DNA of 34,266 bases from Saprospiraceae bacterium. Lineage in GTDB: Bacteria > Bacteroidota > Bacteroidia > Chitinophagales > Saprospiraceae. The translations under genes and the position numbers were made by a program. Below are positions 23,302 through 31,761 of the stretch, piece after piece (within the stretch, counting starts at the first letter, position 1; each line of letters opens with the position of its first letter). The stretch is taken from the NCBI GenBank assembly GCA_019634045.1, contig JAHQWA010000256.1, positions 1 to 34,266 of the forward strand, written 5' to 3'. The notes under the pieces are model-generated. The model was not told the DNA's origin. It saw nothing but the letters and a program-made list of their open reading frames with translations, and did not search any database.

Positions 23302-24423
23302 ATGACCACCTACCAAATCCTAGGGTTGATGTCGGGCAGTTCTTTAGATGGCCTTGATATAGCACATTGTCGGTTTACAATTGATGACGACAACGCAATC
23401 CTGTCCTGGGAGATCCTACAAGCAGATACGCTACCGTATTCAACCGTTTGGAAAGAACGACTGCGCCAACTGCCATCGGCCTCTGCTTTAGAATTAGCGC
23501 GGACAGACGCAGCATATGGTGCCCTCCTCGGTGAGATGACAAATACTTTCTTGGACAAGCATCAGGTGCAACCGGACTACATCGCTTCACATGGTCATAC
23601 CATTTTTCACTATCCAGAACAAAAGTTAAGCCTGCAGATTGGAGATGGAGCAGCTATTGCAGCTACTACGGGCTATCCCGTCATTTGCGATTTTCGGACC
23701 CAAGATATGGCCCTGGGCGGTCAGGGAGCGCCACTCGCCCCCACCGCGGACCGATACTTGTTCCAAGCATTCCAATGCTGCCTCAATCTGGGAGGCATTG
23801 CTAATCTTAGTGTGCAAACGCCAAGGGGTTACGTTGCCTTCGATATTTGTGGAGCGAATCAGATCCTCAATGCCCTAGTGGCACCATTGGGCATGGAATA
23901 TGATGACAAAGGAAGCCTGGCGGCTAGCGGTCAGTTGATTCCAGAGCTTTTTCAACAGTCCCTTTCGCTGGAATTTTTCCAAGAAGATTACCCTAAGTCT
24001 CTCGGTAATGACTGGGTGCTAGCACATCAGACCAAAGCTTTCTGTCAATACGATGCGCCTGTCGCAGATAAATTGCACACCGCTAACCGGATGATCGCTC
24101 AGCTCATTGCTGATCACCTACATCGGGTCATCGAAAAGGAAAGTTTGAGCACAGATGAACTGAATATGATGATTACCGGCGGCGGCGCCTTCAATGATTT
24201 CATGGTAGATTGTATACGGCAAGCTTGTGGTGCGGGGATACGGATTCATATCCCATCAGCTACCGTTATTGGTTTCAAAGAAGCGGCCCTTATGGCCTTG
24301 ATGGGCGTTTTGCGCATTCGGCAAGTGCCGAATTGCCTGGCTAGTGTCACTGGAGCCTCTCAAGACAGCATAAATGGTGCTTTGTATCAAATCCCTCAAT
24401 TAATTCCGACTTATCCCCATTAA
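23302..24423 (+). CDS. anmK: Anhydro-N-acetylmuramic acid kinase
   Basis: It phosphorylates and opens 1,6-anhydro-MurNAc from recycled peptidoglycan, giving MurNAc-6-phosphate. The 373-residue protein has the ASKHA kinase layout: GLMSGSSLDGLDIA at the start, IASHGHTIFHYPE, GDGAAIAATTGYPVICDFR, CLNLGGIANLSV, and the late MITGGGAFNDFMV motif. Length and motif order agree with AnmK. No signal peptide is present. The stop at 24423 is one base before the next gene's ATG, so the two are co-transcribed and probably translationally coupled. Confidence 0.95.
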   Translation: MTTYQILGLMSGSSLDGLDIAHCRFTIDDDNAILSWEILQADTLPYSTVWKERLRQLPSASALELARTDAAYGALLGEMTNTFLDKHQVQPDYIASHGHTIFHYPEQKLSLQIGDGAAIAATTGYPVICDFRTQDMALGGQGAPLAPTADRYLFQAFQCCLNLGGIANLSVQTPRGYVAFDICGANQILNALVAPLGMEYDDKGSLAASGQLIPELFQQSLSLEFFQEDYPKSLGNDWVLAHQTKAFCQYDAPVADKLHTANRMIAQLIADHLHRVIEKESLSTDELNMMITGGGAFNDFMVDCIRQACGAGIRIHIPSATVIGFKEAALMALMGVLRIRQVPNCLASVTGASQDSINGALYQIPQLIPTYPH

Positions 24424-24424
24424 C

Positions 24425-25465
24425 ATGGAAGCAAGTACATCTAAAGACACCCCTATATTGGTGACAGGCGCCACTGGAATGGTAGGCTCCTACCTGCTCA
24501 GGTATTTGATTCAGGACGGATTCACCAACATTCGTGCGATGAAGAGAGCCAGCAGTCCGATGGACCTGGTAGAGCCTGTGGCTGATCAGGTGGAATGGGT
24601 CGAATGTGACATACTAGATGTGATGGGATTGGAAGAGGTGATCCAAGGCATAGATTTAGTCTATCATTGTGCAGCCTTAATCTCCTTTAAAAAGAGTGAG
24701 ATACAGAAAATGATGGCTGTCAATAAAGAAGGAACGGCCAACCTCGTCAACGTAGCTCTGCATCTAGGAATCAAGAAAATGGTATACGTGAGTTCGATAG
24801 CAGCCATTGGTCGGCCCAAAGATCAATTGGTCATTGATGAAAATACGAAATGGGAAAGTAGCCCCTTTAACTCCAATTACGGGATCAGCAAGTACCTGGC
24901 CGAACAAGAAGTGTGGCGAGGATCAGCGGAAGGTTTGAATGTGGCGGTCGTGAATCCCGCCATGATCATAGGTGGCGGCTTTTGGGATCGTGGGCCGTTG
25001 AAGATGCTAGAATTAGTGCGAAAAGAGCACGGTTTCTATCCCATGGGAGCAAATGGCTTTGTGGATGTCCGAGATGTTTGCCGCTTTATGATTCATCTGA
25101 TGGAATCAGAGATCAGTGAAGAACGCTACCTACTCAGCGCAGGTAGTATCCCCTATCAATCCTTTCTTTCACAAATTGCCCAGACCTTGGGGGCAAAGGC
25201 CCCCAAAAGGCCGATCCGAAGGTGGATTGGGGAAGTGGCCTGGAGGGCTGTAGCTTTTTTAAACTTCTTTACAGGTGGAGATCCTACGGTAACCCGCGAG
25301 TCCGTGCAAGTTTCGGCTCTTCCTTGCGAGTACAAAAATGGCAAGTCCTTAGCTGTCTTTAACTTTAGTTATTTACCCTTAGAGCAAAGCATTGCGGACA
25401 TGGCCGGCCTGTATAAGCAGTCAGAAAAAGAGCAAAAAAAGCCCATGTTTTTACCCCTTCAGTAA
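24425..25465 (+). CDS. NAD-dependent epimerase/dehydratase (extended SDR)
   Basis: This 346-residue extended short-chain dehydrogenase has the nucleotide motif VTGATGMVGSYLLRYL (TGxxGxxG), VYHCAALISF, the catalytic serine region YVSSIAAIGRP and the Y-x-x-x-K pair YGISKYLAE. The C-terminal third has a hydrophobic stretch (RWIGEVAWRAVAFLNFF) that may be membrane-associated, as in dihydroflavonol-4-reductase-like and 3-beta-hydroxysteroid-type SDRs. The substrate is unknown. It begins one base after the anmK stop, so it is in the same transcript, but a role in cell-wall recycling is not implied by its motifs. Confidence 0.87.
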   Translation: MEASTSKDTPILVTGATGMVGSYLLRYLIQDGFTNIRAMKRASSPMDLVEPVADQVEWVECDILDVMGLEEVIQGIDLVYHCAALISFKKSEIQKMMAVNKEGTANLVNVALHLGIKKMVYVSSIAAIGRPKDQLVIDENTKWESSPFNSNYGISKYLAEQEVWRGSAEGLNVAVVNPAMIIGGGFWDRGPLKMLELVRKEHGFYPMGANGFVDVRDVCRFMIHLMESEISEERYLLSAGSIPYQSFLSQIAQTLGAKAPKRPIRRWIGEVAWRAVAFLNFFTGGDPTVTRESVQVSALPCEYKNGKSLAVFNFSYLPLEQSIADMAGLYKQSEKEQKKPMFLPLQ

Positions 25466-25563
25466 GGCCGCTCCGCTTGTATTCTAACTAAACTTTCCCG
25501 GCTCCCCTGATCTTTTCGAATCTTAATATTGTTTTTAGGTAAAACCCACTAAGACAAGTATAT

Positions 25564-25674
25564 GAGTCAGCACGAGCTAACCTTTAGTTAGGCGATAATT
25601 CCTGCCCGGAGCTGACTTCGAGATGATGATTTATACAAAGAATGTTCTCTGACAATTTCTGTGTTTCAGAGAAC
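25564..25674 (+). promoter_or_regulatory. Two hairpins in the leader of the GAF-domain gene
   Basis: AGTCAGC (25564-25570) pairs with GCTGACT (25612-25618) around an inner CTAAC/GTTAG hairpin. A second, perfect 9-bp hairpin GTTCTCTGA (25644-25652) / TCAGAGAAC (25666-25674) ends 17 bases before the ATG at 25692. The second could hide the ribosome entry region or be a protein-binding palindrome. No known riboswitch class is recognised. Confidence 0.4.
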
Positions 25675-25691
25675 GAAAAATAAAAGCAACA

Positions 25692-28070
25692 ATGAATACG
25701 TCCGTCCTGACTTCCCAGTCCATGAAGAAGCCGATTGCCCTGAGGCCTGCAGCGAAGGACATGAATCAAATGCTGGGAATCCGCAACATTCCATTTCGAG
25801 CCGTTTTATGTCTCGAACCCTTAATAGAGTACATCGAAGAAAAGCAAAACAGCGAGGACTATGCAGAATCCTTCCTCGCCAAGACGTTGATGGATCGCAT
25901 TGAGTTGACTCCTGCTCTTCGACAACCGATCGAAGATCGAGAAATACTAAAGGAACATGAAGAGACACTTCAGTTGATGATGCTCTTCTTCCTTCCACCA
26001 GCTCTGCGCGATTCACAAATGACCAAGATATCTGCTCCATTTGAAATGGATCATATCTATTGCACTCCTGCCTTGGAACAATTAAAGGATGGAAAAGAAA
26101 TCAATTTTGAATCGAATCAAAGTGGTAGTGCCTTAGAATGTTCTGCTGTGGCTCGCGCATGCAGCTTGATTCTCAATCGATTTTACGGTCAAAATATCAC
26201 CGTAGATCCCTCCCTAACGATATCCGTAAAAGACAAGAGCACTGGCTTAGTGCGGTATTACAAGACGACCGTGGATCTCAAATTTCTAAAGATCAAAGCC
26301 TTGAAACCGCTTAAGCCACTAACACAGGAGCAGATCAATGACATGCTGAGCAATATGTATGACATGAAATTGTGGCTACGTCATATCCCCGCTGATAGTT
26401 TTGAGATTTCCGGCTTTACCATCAGTCACTTGGTAGATATCACGGAAGAGGAGTCCTTGTCTAGATTGCGATATAAGCTATTGGAGAGAAAGGCATTGGT
26501 TGAGGAGGGTAAACTCGAAGGTATACGTAACGCCTTGAGAGATTATTTTGCTTTACCAAAGCTGAAGGTCGGATTAACGGCCATTGACTATCCCATTGAG
26601 AATACGGTAGCGCATCAATATAAGATCCGGTACGACTTCTTGTCCGATCGAGTGAACATGTTGCTAGCGCCTGAGAATGCGGGTTCCATCTATGAGAAAG
26701 TCTGTAAATATAAATCCATTTTGCTCATTGAGGATCTAGCATCCATCAAACGCCCTACCGCTATCGAAAAGGGCCTGCTGGAATATGGCATTCGGAGTAT
26801 TATGGTAGCACCGCTGATGAATCAGCAGGATGAGGTGATTGGACTCTTGGAAATCGGTACGACCAAACCCTATGCACTGCACACATTTACGGAAGTGAAA
26901 TTCAAAGCAGTAGTAGGCTTATTCAGCATGGCTGTAGAACGCAGTAGAGAAGAAATCGACAATAAGATTGAGTCGGTCATCCGAGAGCAATATACGGCCT
27001 TACATTCCAGCGTGGAATGGCGATTTATTGAAGCCAGCTACAACTTGATTGAGGCACAAGAAACTGATCCCAATGCCACCGTAGAGCCGATCATGTTCAA
27101 GGATGTATATCCGCTGTATGGACAAGCAGATATCGTCAGTTCCTCCAACAAGAGGAATAAGGCCATTCAAGCGGACTTGTTGACCAATTTAATGCTGGTG
27201 AAAAATGTAATCGAAGAAAGTACCCAATTGGTCAGCTTCCCACTTGCCAATCAGATGTTGATGAAAGTCGAAAAGGATATTAATCAACTCCAGAAGGAAT
27301 TCAATTCTGGCGATGAATCGAGGATTATTGAAATGCTACATGATGAGATTCATCCTTTGATTCGCCAACTCGGGAAGACTTTTCAACAATTGTTGCCGAT
27401 CACGAATGCCTATTTCAAGAAAATCGACCTCGATCATGGTATGGTGTATATTCAAAGGAAAGACTATGAGTCTAGTGTTTCCAGACTAAATAACGCCATT
27501 TCGCAGCATTTACTCCGGGAAGAAAAATCGATGCAGAAAGTAATTCCACATTACTTTGAGAAGTATAAAACGGACGGCGTTGAGTATGACTTGTATCTGG
27601 GTCAGTCCCTGCTTCGGCAAGATTCTTTCTCAGAAATGCACCTCAAGAACTTCAGGCTTTGGCAATTGGTACACATGTCAGAGATTACCCGATTGGTGCA
27701 TGAGCTGGGCCCTACCCTACCCGTACCTTTAGAAACTGCGCAGTTGATTTTTGCTTACACCTCTCCCCTGTCCATCCGTTTCCGCATGGATGAAAAACAG
27801 TTTGATGTGGATGGAGCCTATAACGTGCGGTATGAGATTTTGAAGAAACGTATTGATAAAGCTACCATTGAAGGGACCAAGGATCGCTTGACGGTGGCGG
27901 GCAAAATTGCCATTGTTTATCTGCAGGATAAGGATCGTGCGGAGTACTTGGAGTATCTAGAATACTTAGTGCACGAAGGATACATTGAAGATAATATTGA
28001 AGACCTGAAATTAAGCAAATTGCAAGGCGTACAAGGTCTACGCGCTTTACGGGTTACCGTAAAAGTATAA
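25692..28070 (+). CDS. Large GAF-domain protein of unknown role, conserved type in Bacteroidota
   Basis: This 792-residue protein has no signal peptide or membrane segment. Residues ~330-420 form a GAF-like sensor domain (ENAGSIYEKVCKYKSILLIEDLASI ... YGIRSIMVAPLMNQQDEVIGLLEIGT). The flanking regions are largely helical and contain no kinase, cyclase or DNA-binding motif that I can see. Near the end is a stretch with repeated YLEYLEYLVHEGYIEDNIEDL. Proteins of this size and layout occur in Bacteroidota annotated only as GAF-domain proteins. GAF domains bind small molecules, so a cytoplasmic sensor is plausible. It has a long leader with two hairpins and ends at a strong terminator shared with the convergent peptidase. 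Confidence 0.78.
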   Translation: MNTSVLTSQSMKKPIALRPAAKDMNQMLGIRNIPFRAVLCLEPLIEYIEEKQNSEDYAESFLAKTLMDRIELTPALRQPIEDREILKEHEETLQLMMLFFLPPALRDSQMTKISAPFEMDHIYCTPALEQLKDGKEINFESNQSGSALECSAVARACSLILNRFYGQNITVDPSLTISVKDKSTGLVRYYKTTVDLKFLKIKALKPLKPLTQEQINDMLSNMYDMKLWLRHIPADSFEISGFTISHLVDITEEESLSRLRYKLLERKALVEEGKLEGIRNALRDYFALPKLKVGLTAIDYPIENTVAHQYKIRYDFLSDRVNMLLAPENAGSIYEKVCKYKSILLIEDLASIKRPTAIEKGLLEYGIRSIMVAPLMNQQDEVIGLLEIGTTKPYALHTFTEVKFKAVVGLFSMAVERSREEIDNKIESVIREQYTALHSSVEWRFIEASYNLIEAQETDPNATVEPIMFKDVYPLYGQADIVSSSNKRNKAIQADLLTNLMLVKNVIEESTQLVSFPLANQMLMKVEKDINQLQKEFNSGDESRIIEMLHDEIHPLIRQLGKTFQQLLPITNAYFKKIDLDHGMVYIQRKDYESSVSRLNNAISQHLLREEKSMQKVIPHYFEKYKTDGVEYDLYLGQSLLRQDSFSEMHLKNFRLWQLVHMSEITRLVHELGPTLPVPLETAQLIFAYTSPLSIRFRMDEKQFDVDGAYNVRYEILKKRIDKATIEGTKDRLTVAGKIAIVYLQDKDRAEYLEYLEYLVHEGYIEDNIEDLKLSKLQGVQGLRALRVTVKV

Positions 28071-28080
28071 AACTTAGTAA

Positions 28081-28116
28081 AGTTGGAAATCGGAATTGTT
28101 ATCCCGATTTCCAACT
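28081..28116. terminator. Strong bidirectional terminator hairpin between convergent genes
   Basis: There is a perfect 13-bp stem, AGTTGGAAATCGG (28081-28093) with CCGATTTCCAACT (28104-28116), and a 10-base loop. It is 10 bases after the GAF gene stop and 7 bases beyond the peptidase stop on the other strand. A T-rich tail (CCCTTTCTT) follows on the forward strand. Confidence 0.85.
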
Positions 28117-28123
28117 CCCTTTC

Positions 28124-30160
28124 TTATTCCTCCCCGAATACATATTTGTTGAACCATTCCCAATTATGCATCACCGCGGCCAGGCGTTCTTTAGGCTTAG
28201 AAATACCATGACCAAAGCCCTTGTAAACGATCAGTTTGGCCTCAACTCCCACATCTCGTAGTCCCTGTGCCAATTCATAAGCGTTGGCTATTGGGACGCG
28301 CCGGTCAAATTCTCCGTGTTGGATCAAGGTGGGGGTCTTAGCATTATTGATCTTCGTCATGGGGGAAGTTTTCTTGTAGATGGCATCATCTTCCCAGGGC
28401 GTTGCCTTCAGGTACTGACGTGTGAAAGGATGAATATCTGTATTCACATAATAGGTCATCCAATTGGAAATTCCAGCACCCACCGAAATCGCTTTAAACC
28501 GATCGGTATGTGTAGTCAAAAAGGCTGAGATATAGCCCCCTTGGCTCCAGCCCATGCAGCCCATTTTATCCGTATCAATCATGCCTTTTTCCTCTAAGTA
28601 ATCTACTCCCGACAATACATCCCAGGCATCTCCTACTCCGAGATTCCGCACATTCAAAGACCTAAATGCCTCACCATAGCCCGCAGATCCTCGGTAATTC
28701 ACCCGCAAAACCAAAGCCCCTTTGTTCACCCATTGCACCATGGGATATACATAGGATAGCACGGGTGCAGGTCGATCCATACCGGTCGGCCCACCATGAA
28801 TCATCACTAGGAGCGGATATTTTTTACCGGCATCATAATCCATCGGCTTATGCAATACCCCTTGGATTTCTGCCCCGTCCTTACTTTTCCAGGAAATGAC
28901 TTCACTTTGTGCTACTTTCCAGTCCGCTAGCTGCTGAGTATAGTTTGTCAGCTGCTGAGGCTTCATATCTGACACTTTAGCCGTATATACCTCCCGCAAG
29001 CTTTTCCCGGTCCCTGCTGAAAATGCCATCTGGCTTCCATCAGCGGAGAGGGTAAAGCCGCCTAACTGTTCAGGGAGGCCTTCTATTACGGTAGTTTTTC
29101 CACTCTTGGGATCAATTCGAAGTAGTCGGGATTGGGTTCGCCAGTTCGCTCGCGCAAAAATCCCGGTTTTTTCCCACTCCAATCCGAATATATCTTCGTC
29201 AAAATCTCCTCCAACTTGCCTCGATGAACCATCAGCTAGATTATAGATAAAAATCTTATTGTTTTCGTAATAATTAGATGTCCGGTTATCTATTGCCGAA
29301 CCGTAAAGGAAAGCTCGTCCATCAGGAGACCATTTTTCGAAAAAATCTGCACTTGGATTACTTACCACTGATTTGAACTCCTTTTTGGCGACCTCGACGA
29401 GCGCTATATCCGCTTCAAAAAAGGAATTGATCAAGGGATCGGGTGTGTGAGAGATCGCAATATATTTCCCATCAGGAGACCAGTGAAACCCTCTGATCGT
29501 AAACTCAGCTGAAACGAGGAGAGAATCTGGCTTGGGCCATTTGATGCAATCCCAGGCCTGAGCAGTGCTATCCTTGGCGTCATAGCAGGGCAAATCGGCA
29601 GGGCTAGGCATATCAGGATCAAAGTCCATCAAATAAAGTCCGGCGGTCTTGAACTCTTCGTCATCCACGGCAAAAGCACCGAATTTATCTTTGCGCTTTT
29701 TATCCTCTTTTCCCTCTTGTGGGGTCATGGTGAAGGCAATCTGTTTTCCATCGGGTGACCATTCGTAGCTTCCAATATTTCCTTCGACCTGAGTCAGCGG
29801 AACCGCCTCCCCCCCCGCTAAGCGGATGGCATACAATTGCGTTTTCTTGGTGCGATTGGCTAAAAAAGTAATCCATTGACCATCCGGCGACCAGCTGGCA
29901 CCAAAGCTACTTCCTTTTGGGGTTCGGGTAAGCTGAAAGGGTTTAGCCCCATCCTGGGAGATCCAAATCTCACTATCGTAGCGGTTTTCTTTCCAATCCG
30001 TAGCAGAGACGCTATAAATCAAATCAGTCCCATCTGGTGACAGATAAGGCGTACCTGCTTGCCGCAGGGATAGCACTTCTTCAAAACTTGGATTTTTTTT
30101 CTGTGCATAGCTGGAAAGTGTACAACATAAAGCTAATACAAGGAAAAGGAATTTTCTCAT
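28124..30160 (-). CDS. Secreted S9-family prolyl oligopeptidase (acylaminoacyl-peptidase/DPP type)
   Basis: This 678-residue protein has a signal peptide (MRKFLFLVLALCCTLSSYAQ). Residues ~40-400 form a WD40-like beta-propeller with repeated SPDG units (LSPDGTDLIYSV, WSPDGQWITFLA, WSPDGKQIAFTM, WSPDGKYIAISH, WSPDGRAFLYGS). The C-terminal ~250 residues are the alpha/beta-hydrolase: HGGPTG oxyanion region, catalytic serine in GWSQGG, aspartate in HGEFDRRVP, and histidine in GFGHGI. It would cleave small peptides in the periplasm or outside the cell. It is convergent with the GAF gene. No consensus promoter box is seen upstream. Confidence 0.94.
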   Translation of the reverse strand: MRKFLFLVLALCCTLSSYAQKKNPSFEEVLSLRQAGTPYLSPDGTDLIYSVSATDWKENRYDSEIWISQDGAKPFQLTRTPKGSSFGASWSPDGQWITFLANRTKKTQLYAIRLAGGEAVPLTQVEGNIGSYEWSPDGKQIAFTMTPQEGKEDKKRKDKFGAFAVDDEEFKTAGLYLMDFDPDMPSPADLPCYDAKDSTAQAWDCIKWPKPDSLLVSAEFTIRGFHWSPDGKYIAISHTPDPLINSFFEADIALVEVAKKEFKSVVSNPSADFFEKWSPDGRAFLYGSAIDNRTSNYYENNKIFIYNLADGSSRQVGGDFDEDIFGLEWEKTGIFARANWRTQSRLLRIDPKSGKTTVIEGLPEQLGGFTLSADGSQMAFSAGTGKSLREVYTAKVSDMKPQQLTNYTQQLADWKVAQSEVISWKSKDGAEIQGVLHKPMDYDAGKKYPLLVMIHGGPTGMDRPAPVLSYVYPMVQWVNKGALVLRVNYRGSAGYGEAFRSLNVRNLGVGDAWDVLSGVDYLEEKGMIDTDKMGCMGWSQGGYISAFLTTHTDRFKAISVGAGISNWMTYYVNTDIHPFTRQYLKATPWEDDAIYKKTSPMTKINNAKTPTLIQHGEFDRRVPIANAYELAQGLRDVGVEAKLIVYKGFGHGISKPKERLAAVMHNWEWFNKYVFGEE

Positions 30161-30344
30161 GCAAATTGGATTGACGGGTGTGAAGAAAAACGTTAGGACG
30201 GAAATTAAGCATTAATCCTTAAGAATGAAATAGGAGTGCTTGAGCAATTTCTATTTCAAGTAAAATTCAGCTATTCTTCATCCCGGTACCGCTCAACTAG
30301 ATAAGTTCACCTCAGAGGCTACTGCCATCTTGGGGCCGCCCCAT

Positions 30345-30734
30345 CTATTCGAAGCCAATCAATTCAGTGATATAGGCCCCCCGATAGCCTAAACTGATTA
30401 ATTCCTTCTTCAGTCGTTCGGCGCGCGCGCGATCCTTGAAGCTATCGCGGGATTCTACCACCCAAACGGATTCACAGGGGCGATAGCGGGCCACTAAGCT
30501 CTTATGGAAAGGATGATCAGCGGGTTGAGAATAACGTAAAATGGCCACTTGTACCTTGTATTCACTTACCGACTGGGTAGAGAAAGTCGGTAATTTGCTT
30601 GGCCCAGCTCCCTTGCGCTTTAAGCTGACAGCTTTTTCATAAGTAGCAGGCAATGCATCACAATAAGCAGGTCTATCCTGGCCGATTAAAACTGCAGGAA
30701 AGAGAAAGAGTAGAAATAAGTAGAAAATCTTCAT
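30345..30734 (-). CDS. Small secreted protein with SPOR-like domain
   Basis: The protein is 129 residues from the ATG at 30734. The open frame begins 7 codons earlier, but the signal peptide is MKIFYLFLLFLFPAVLIGQ. The mature part has a short linker and then a ~75-residue SPOR-like region: YKVQVAILRYSQ at its start, VWVVESRDSFKDRARAERLKKELISLGYRGAYITEL at its end, with the expected strand-helix-strand pattern. SPOR domains bind glycan strands lacking peptide stems, so a periplasmic peptidoglycan role is likely. The match is by pattern, not by search. The gene stands alone, leftward, between the peptidase and the Lgt-like gene. Confidence 0.7.
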   Translation of the reverse strand: MKIFYLFLLFLFPAVLIGQDRPAYCDALPATYEKAVSLKRKGAGPSKLPTFSTQSVSEYKVQVAILRYSQPADHPFHKSLVARYRPCESVWVVESRDSFKDRARAERLKKELISLGYRGAYITELIGFE

Positions 30735-30991
30735 ATCCGATATATTGACAAACAACGTTAATACATACCAAATTCAGGCACGGACTTGACCGTACACCAT
30801 GAAGTCGATTAAGAATGCTTAGAACGCCGTTGGATTGAATTGTGATCAAGCTTAGCATGTATTAGCTCAGGCTAAGCCTATTAATTCGTTTTCTCAAATA
30901 TGGATTTTTTAGCAGAGGACCATGCCGGTAGAGAAAGGTTTTATGAATCGCGGAGATAAGCTGCAAAATAGCAAATTCTACCTAATTCGCG

Positions 30992-30999
30992 TACATTTG
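30992..30999 (+). promoter_or_regulatory. -7 promoter box (TACATTTG) for the Lgt-like gene
   Basis: TACATTTG is an exact TAnnTTTG match ending only 12 bases before the TTG start at 31012, with an in-frame TAA at 31003-31005 between them. Transcription would start near 31006, giving an almost leaderless mRNA. The -33 region is not recognisable. Confidence 0.45.
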
Positions 31000-31011
31000 C
31001 ACTAAAACAGA

Positions 31012-31761
31012 TTGGAATTTCCCTTAATATTTAGATGGGGCTCTTTAGCCGTATCTGCTCATTTCATTTTTGAATTGCTGGCCTTCTTTATAGGATTTCG
31101 GTATTTCCTTTGGTTACGAAATGCCAGCGGAGATCATCTGCCAAGTAGTAGTAGGCTGACTGCTTTTCTAGGTGCGGCAGCAGGTGCTTTGCTTGGTAGC
31201 CGCTTGCTCGGGGCCTTAGAAGACCCATATTTGTTCTTTCACCCAGCAGGAAACTGGCTATACTATTTCCAAAGTAAAACCATCATCGGTGCCTTACTCG
31301 GGGGATTAATCGGGGTGGAGCTAGCCAAGAAAATAGTTGGTGAAACGCGCTCATCCGGAGACCTCTTTGCCTTCCCTTTAATGCTGGGTATGATGATTGG
31401 TAGACTGGGCTGCTTTAGTATGGGAGTGGCCGAACCCACCTATGGAATCGCCAGTGAGCTGCCGTGGGCGATGGATCTTGGGGACGGCATCACTCGCCAT
31501 CCAACGGCTTTGTATGAGATTATGTTCTTATTTAGCTTGTGGTTAATTCTTGGCAACCTAAAAAAAAGATATACTCTACAAGAAGGAGCCATCTTCAAGC
31601 TTTTCATGGTTGCTTACCTCCTGTATCGTTTTTCCATTGCTTTTATCCAGCCCGTCAAGGGCTGGTTTGGGGGTTTAGGTACACTCCAGCTAGCCTGTTT
31701 ACTTGGCTTGGTATACTATTATAAAGTATTCCTTACCCCTTCTTATTTACTTAGAGATTAA
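31012..31761 (+). CDS. Lgt-like (prolipoprotein diacylglyceryl transferase family) membrane protein
   Basis: The product is 249 residues with about seven hydrophobic segments. It shows the Lgt-family pattern: SKTIIGALLGGLIGVE (phospholipid-binding region), GRLGCFSMGVAEPTYG (in place of the GRxGNFxNxE signature), RHPTALYE, and YRFSIAFIQP near the end. The signature arginine is kept, but the asparagine after it (GRxGN in E. coli Lgt) is cysteine. It is therefore either a diverged Lgt or a paralogue with another transfer reaction. The start must be TTG at 31012: an in-frame stop lies nine bases upstream and no ATG is near. Its stop overlaps the stop of the convergent gene by four bases. Confidence 0.8.
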   Translation: MEFPLIFRWGSLAVSAHFIFELLAFFIGFRYFLWLRNASGDHLPSSSRLTAFLGAAAGALLGSRLLGALEDPYLFFHPAGNWLYYFQSKTIIGALLGGLIGVELAKKIVGETRSSGDLFAFPLMLGMMIGRLGCFSMGVAEPTYGIASELPWAMDLGDGITRHPTALYEIMFLFSLWLILGNLKKRYTLQEGAIFKLFMVAYLLYRFSIAFIQPVKGWFGGLGTLQLACLLGLVYYYKVFLTPSYLLRD

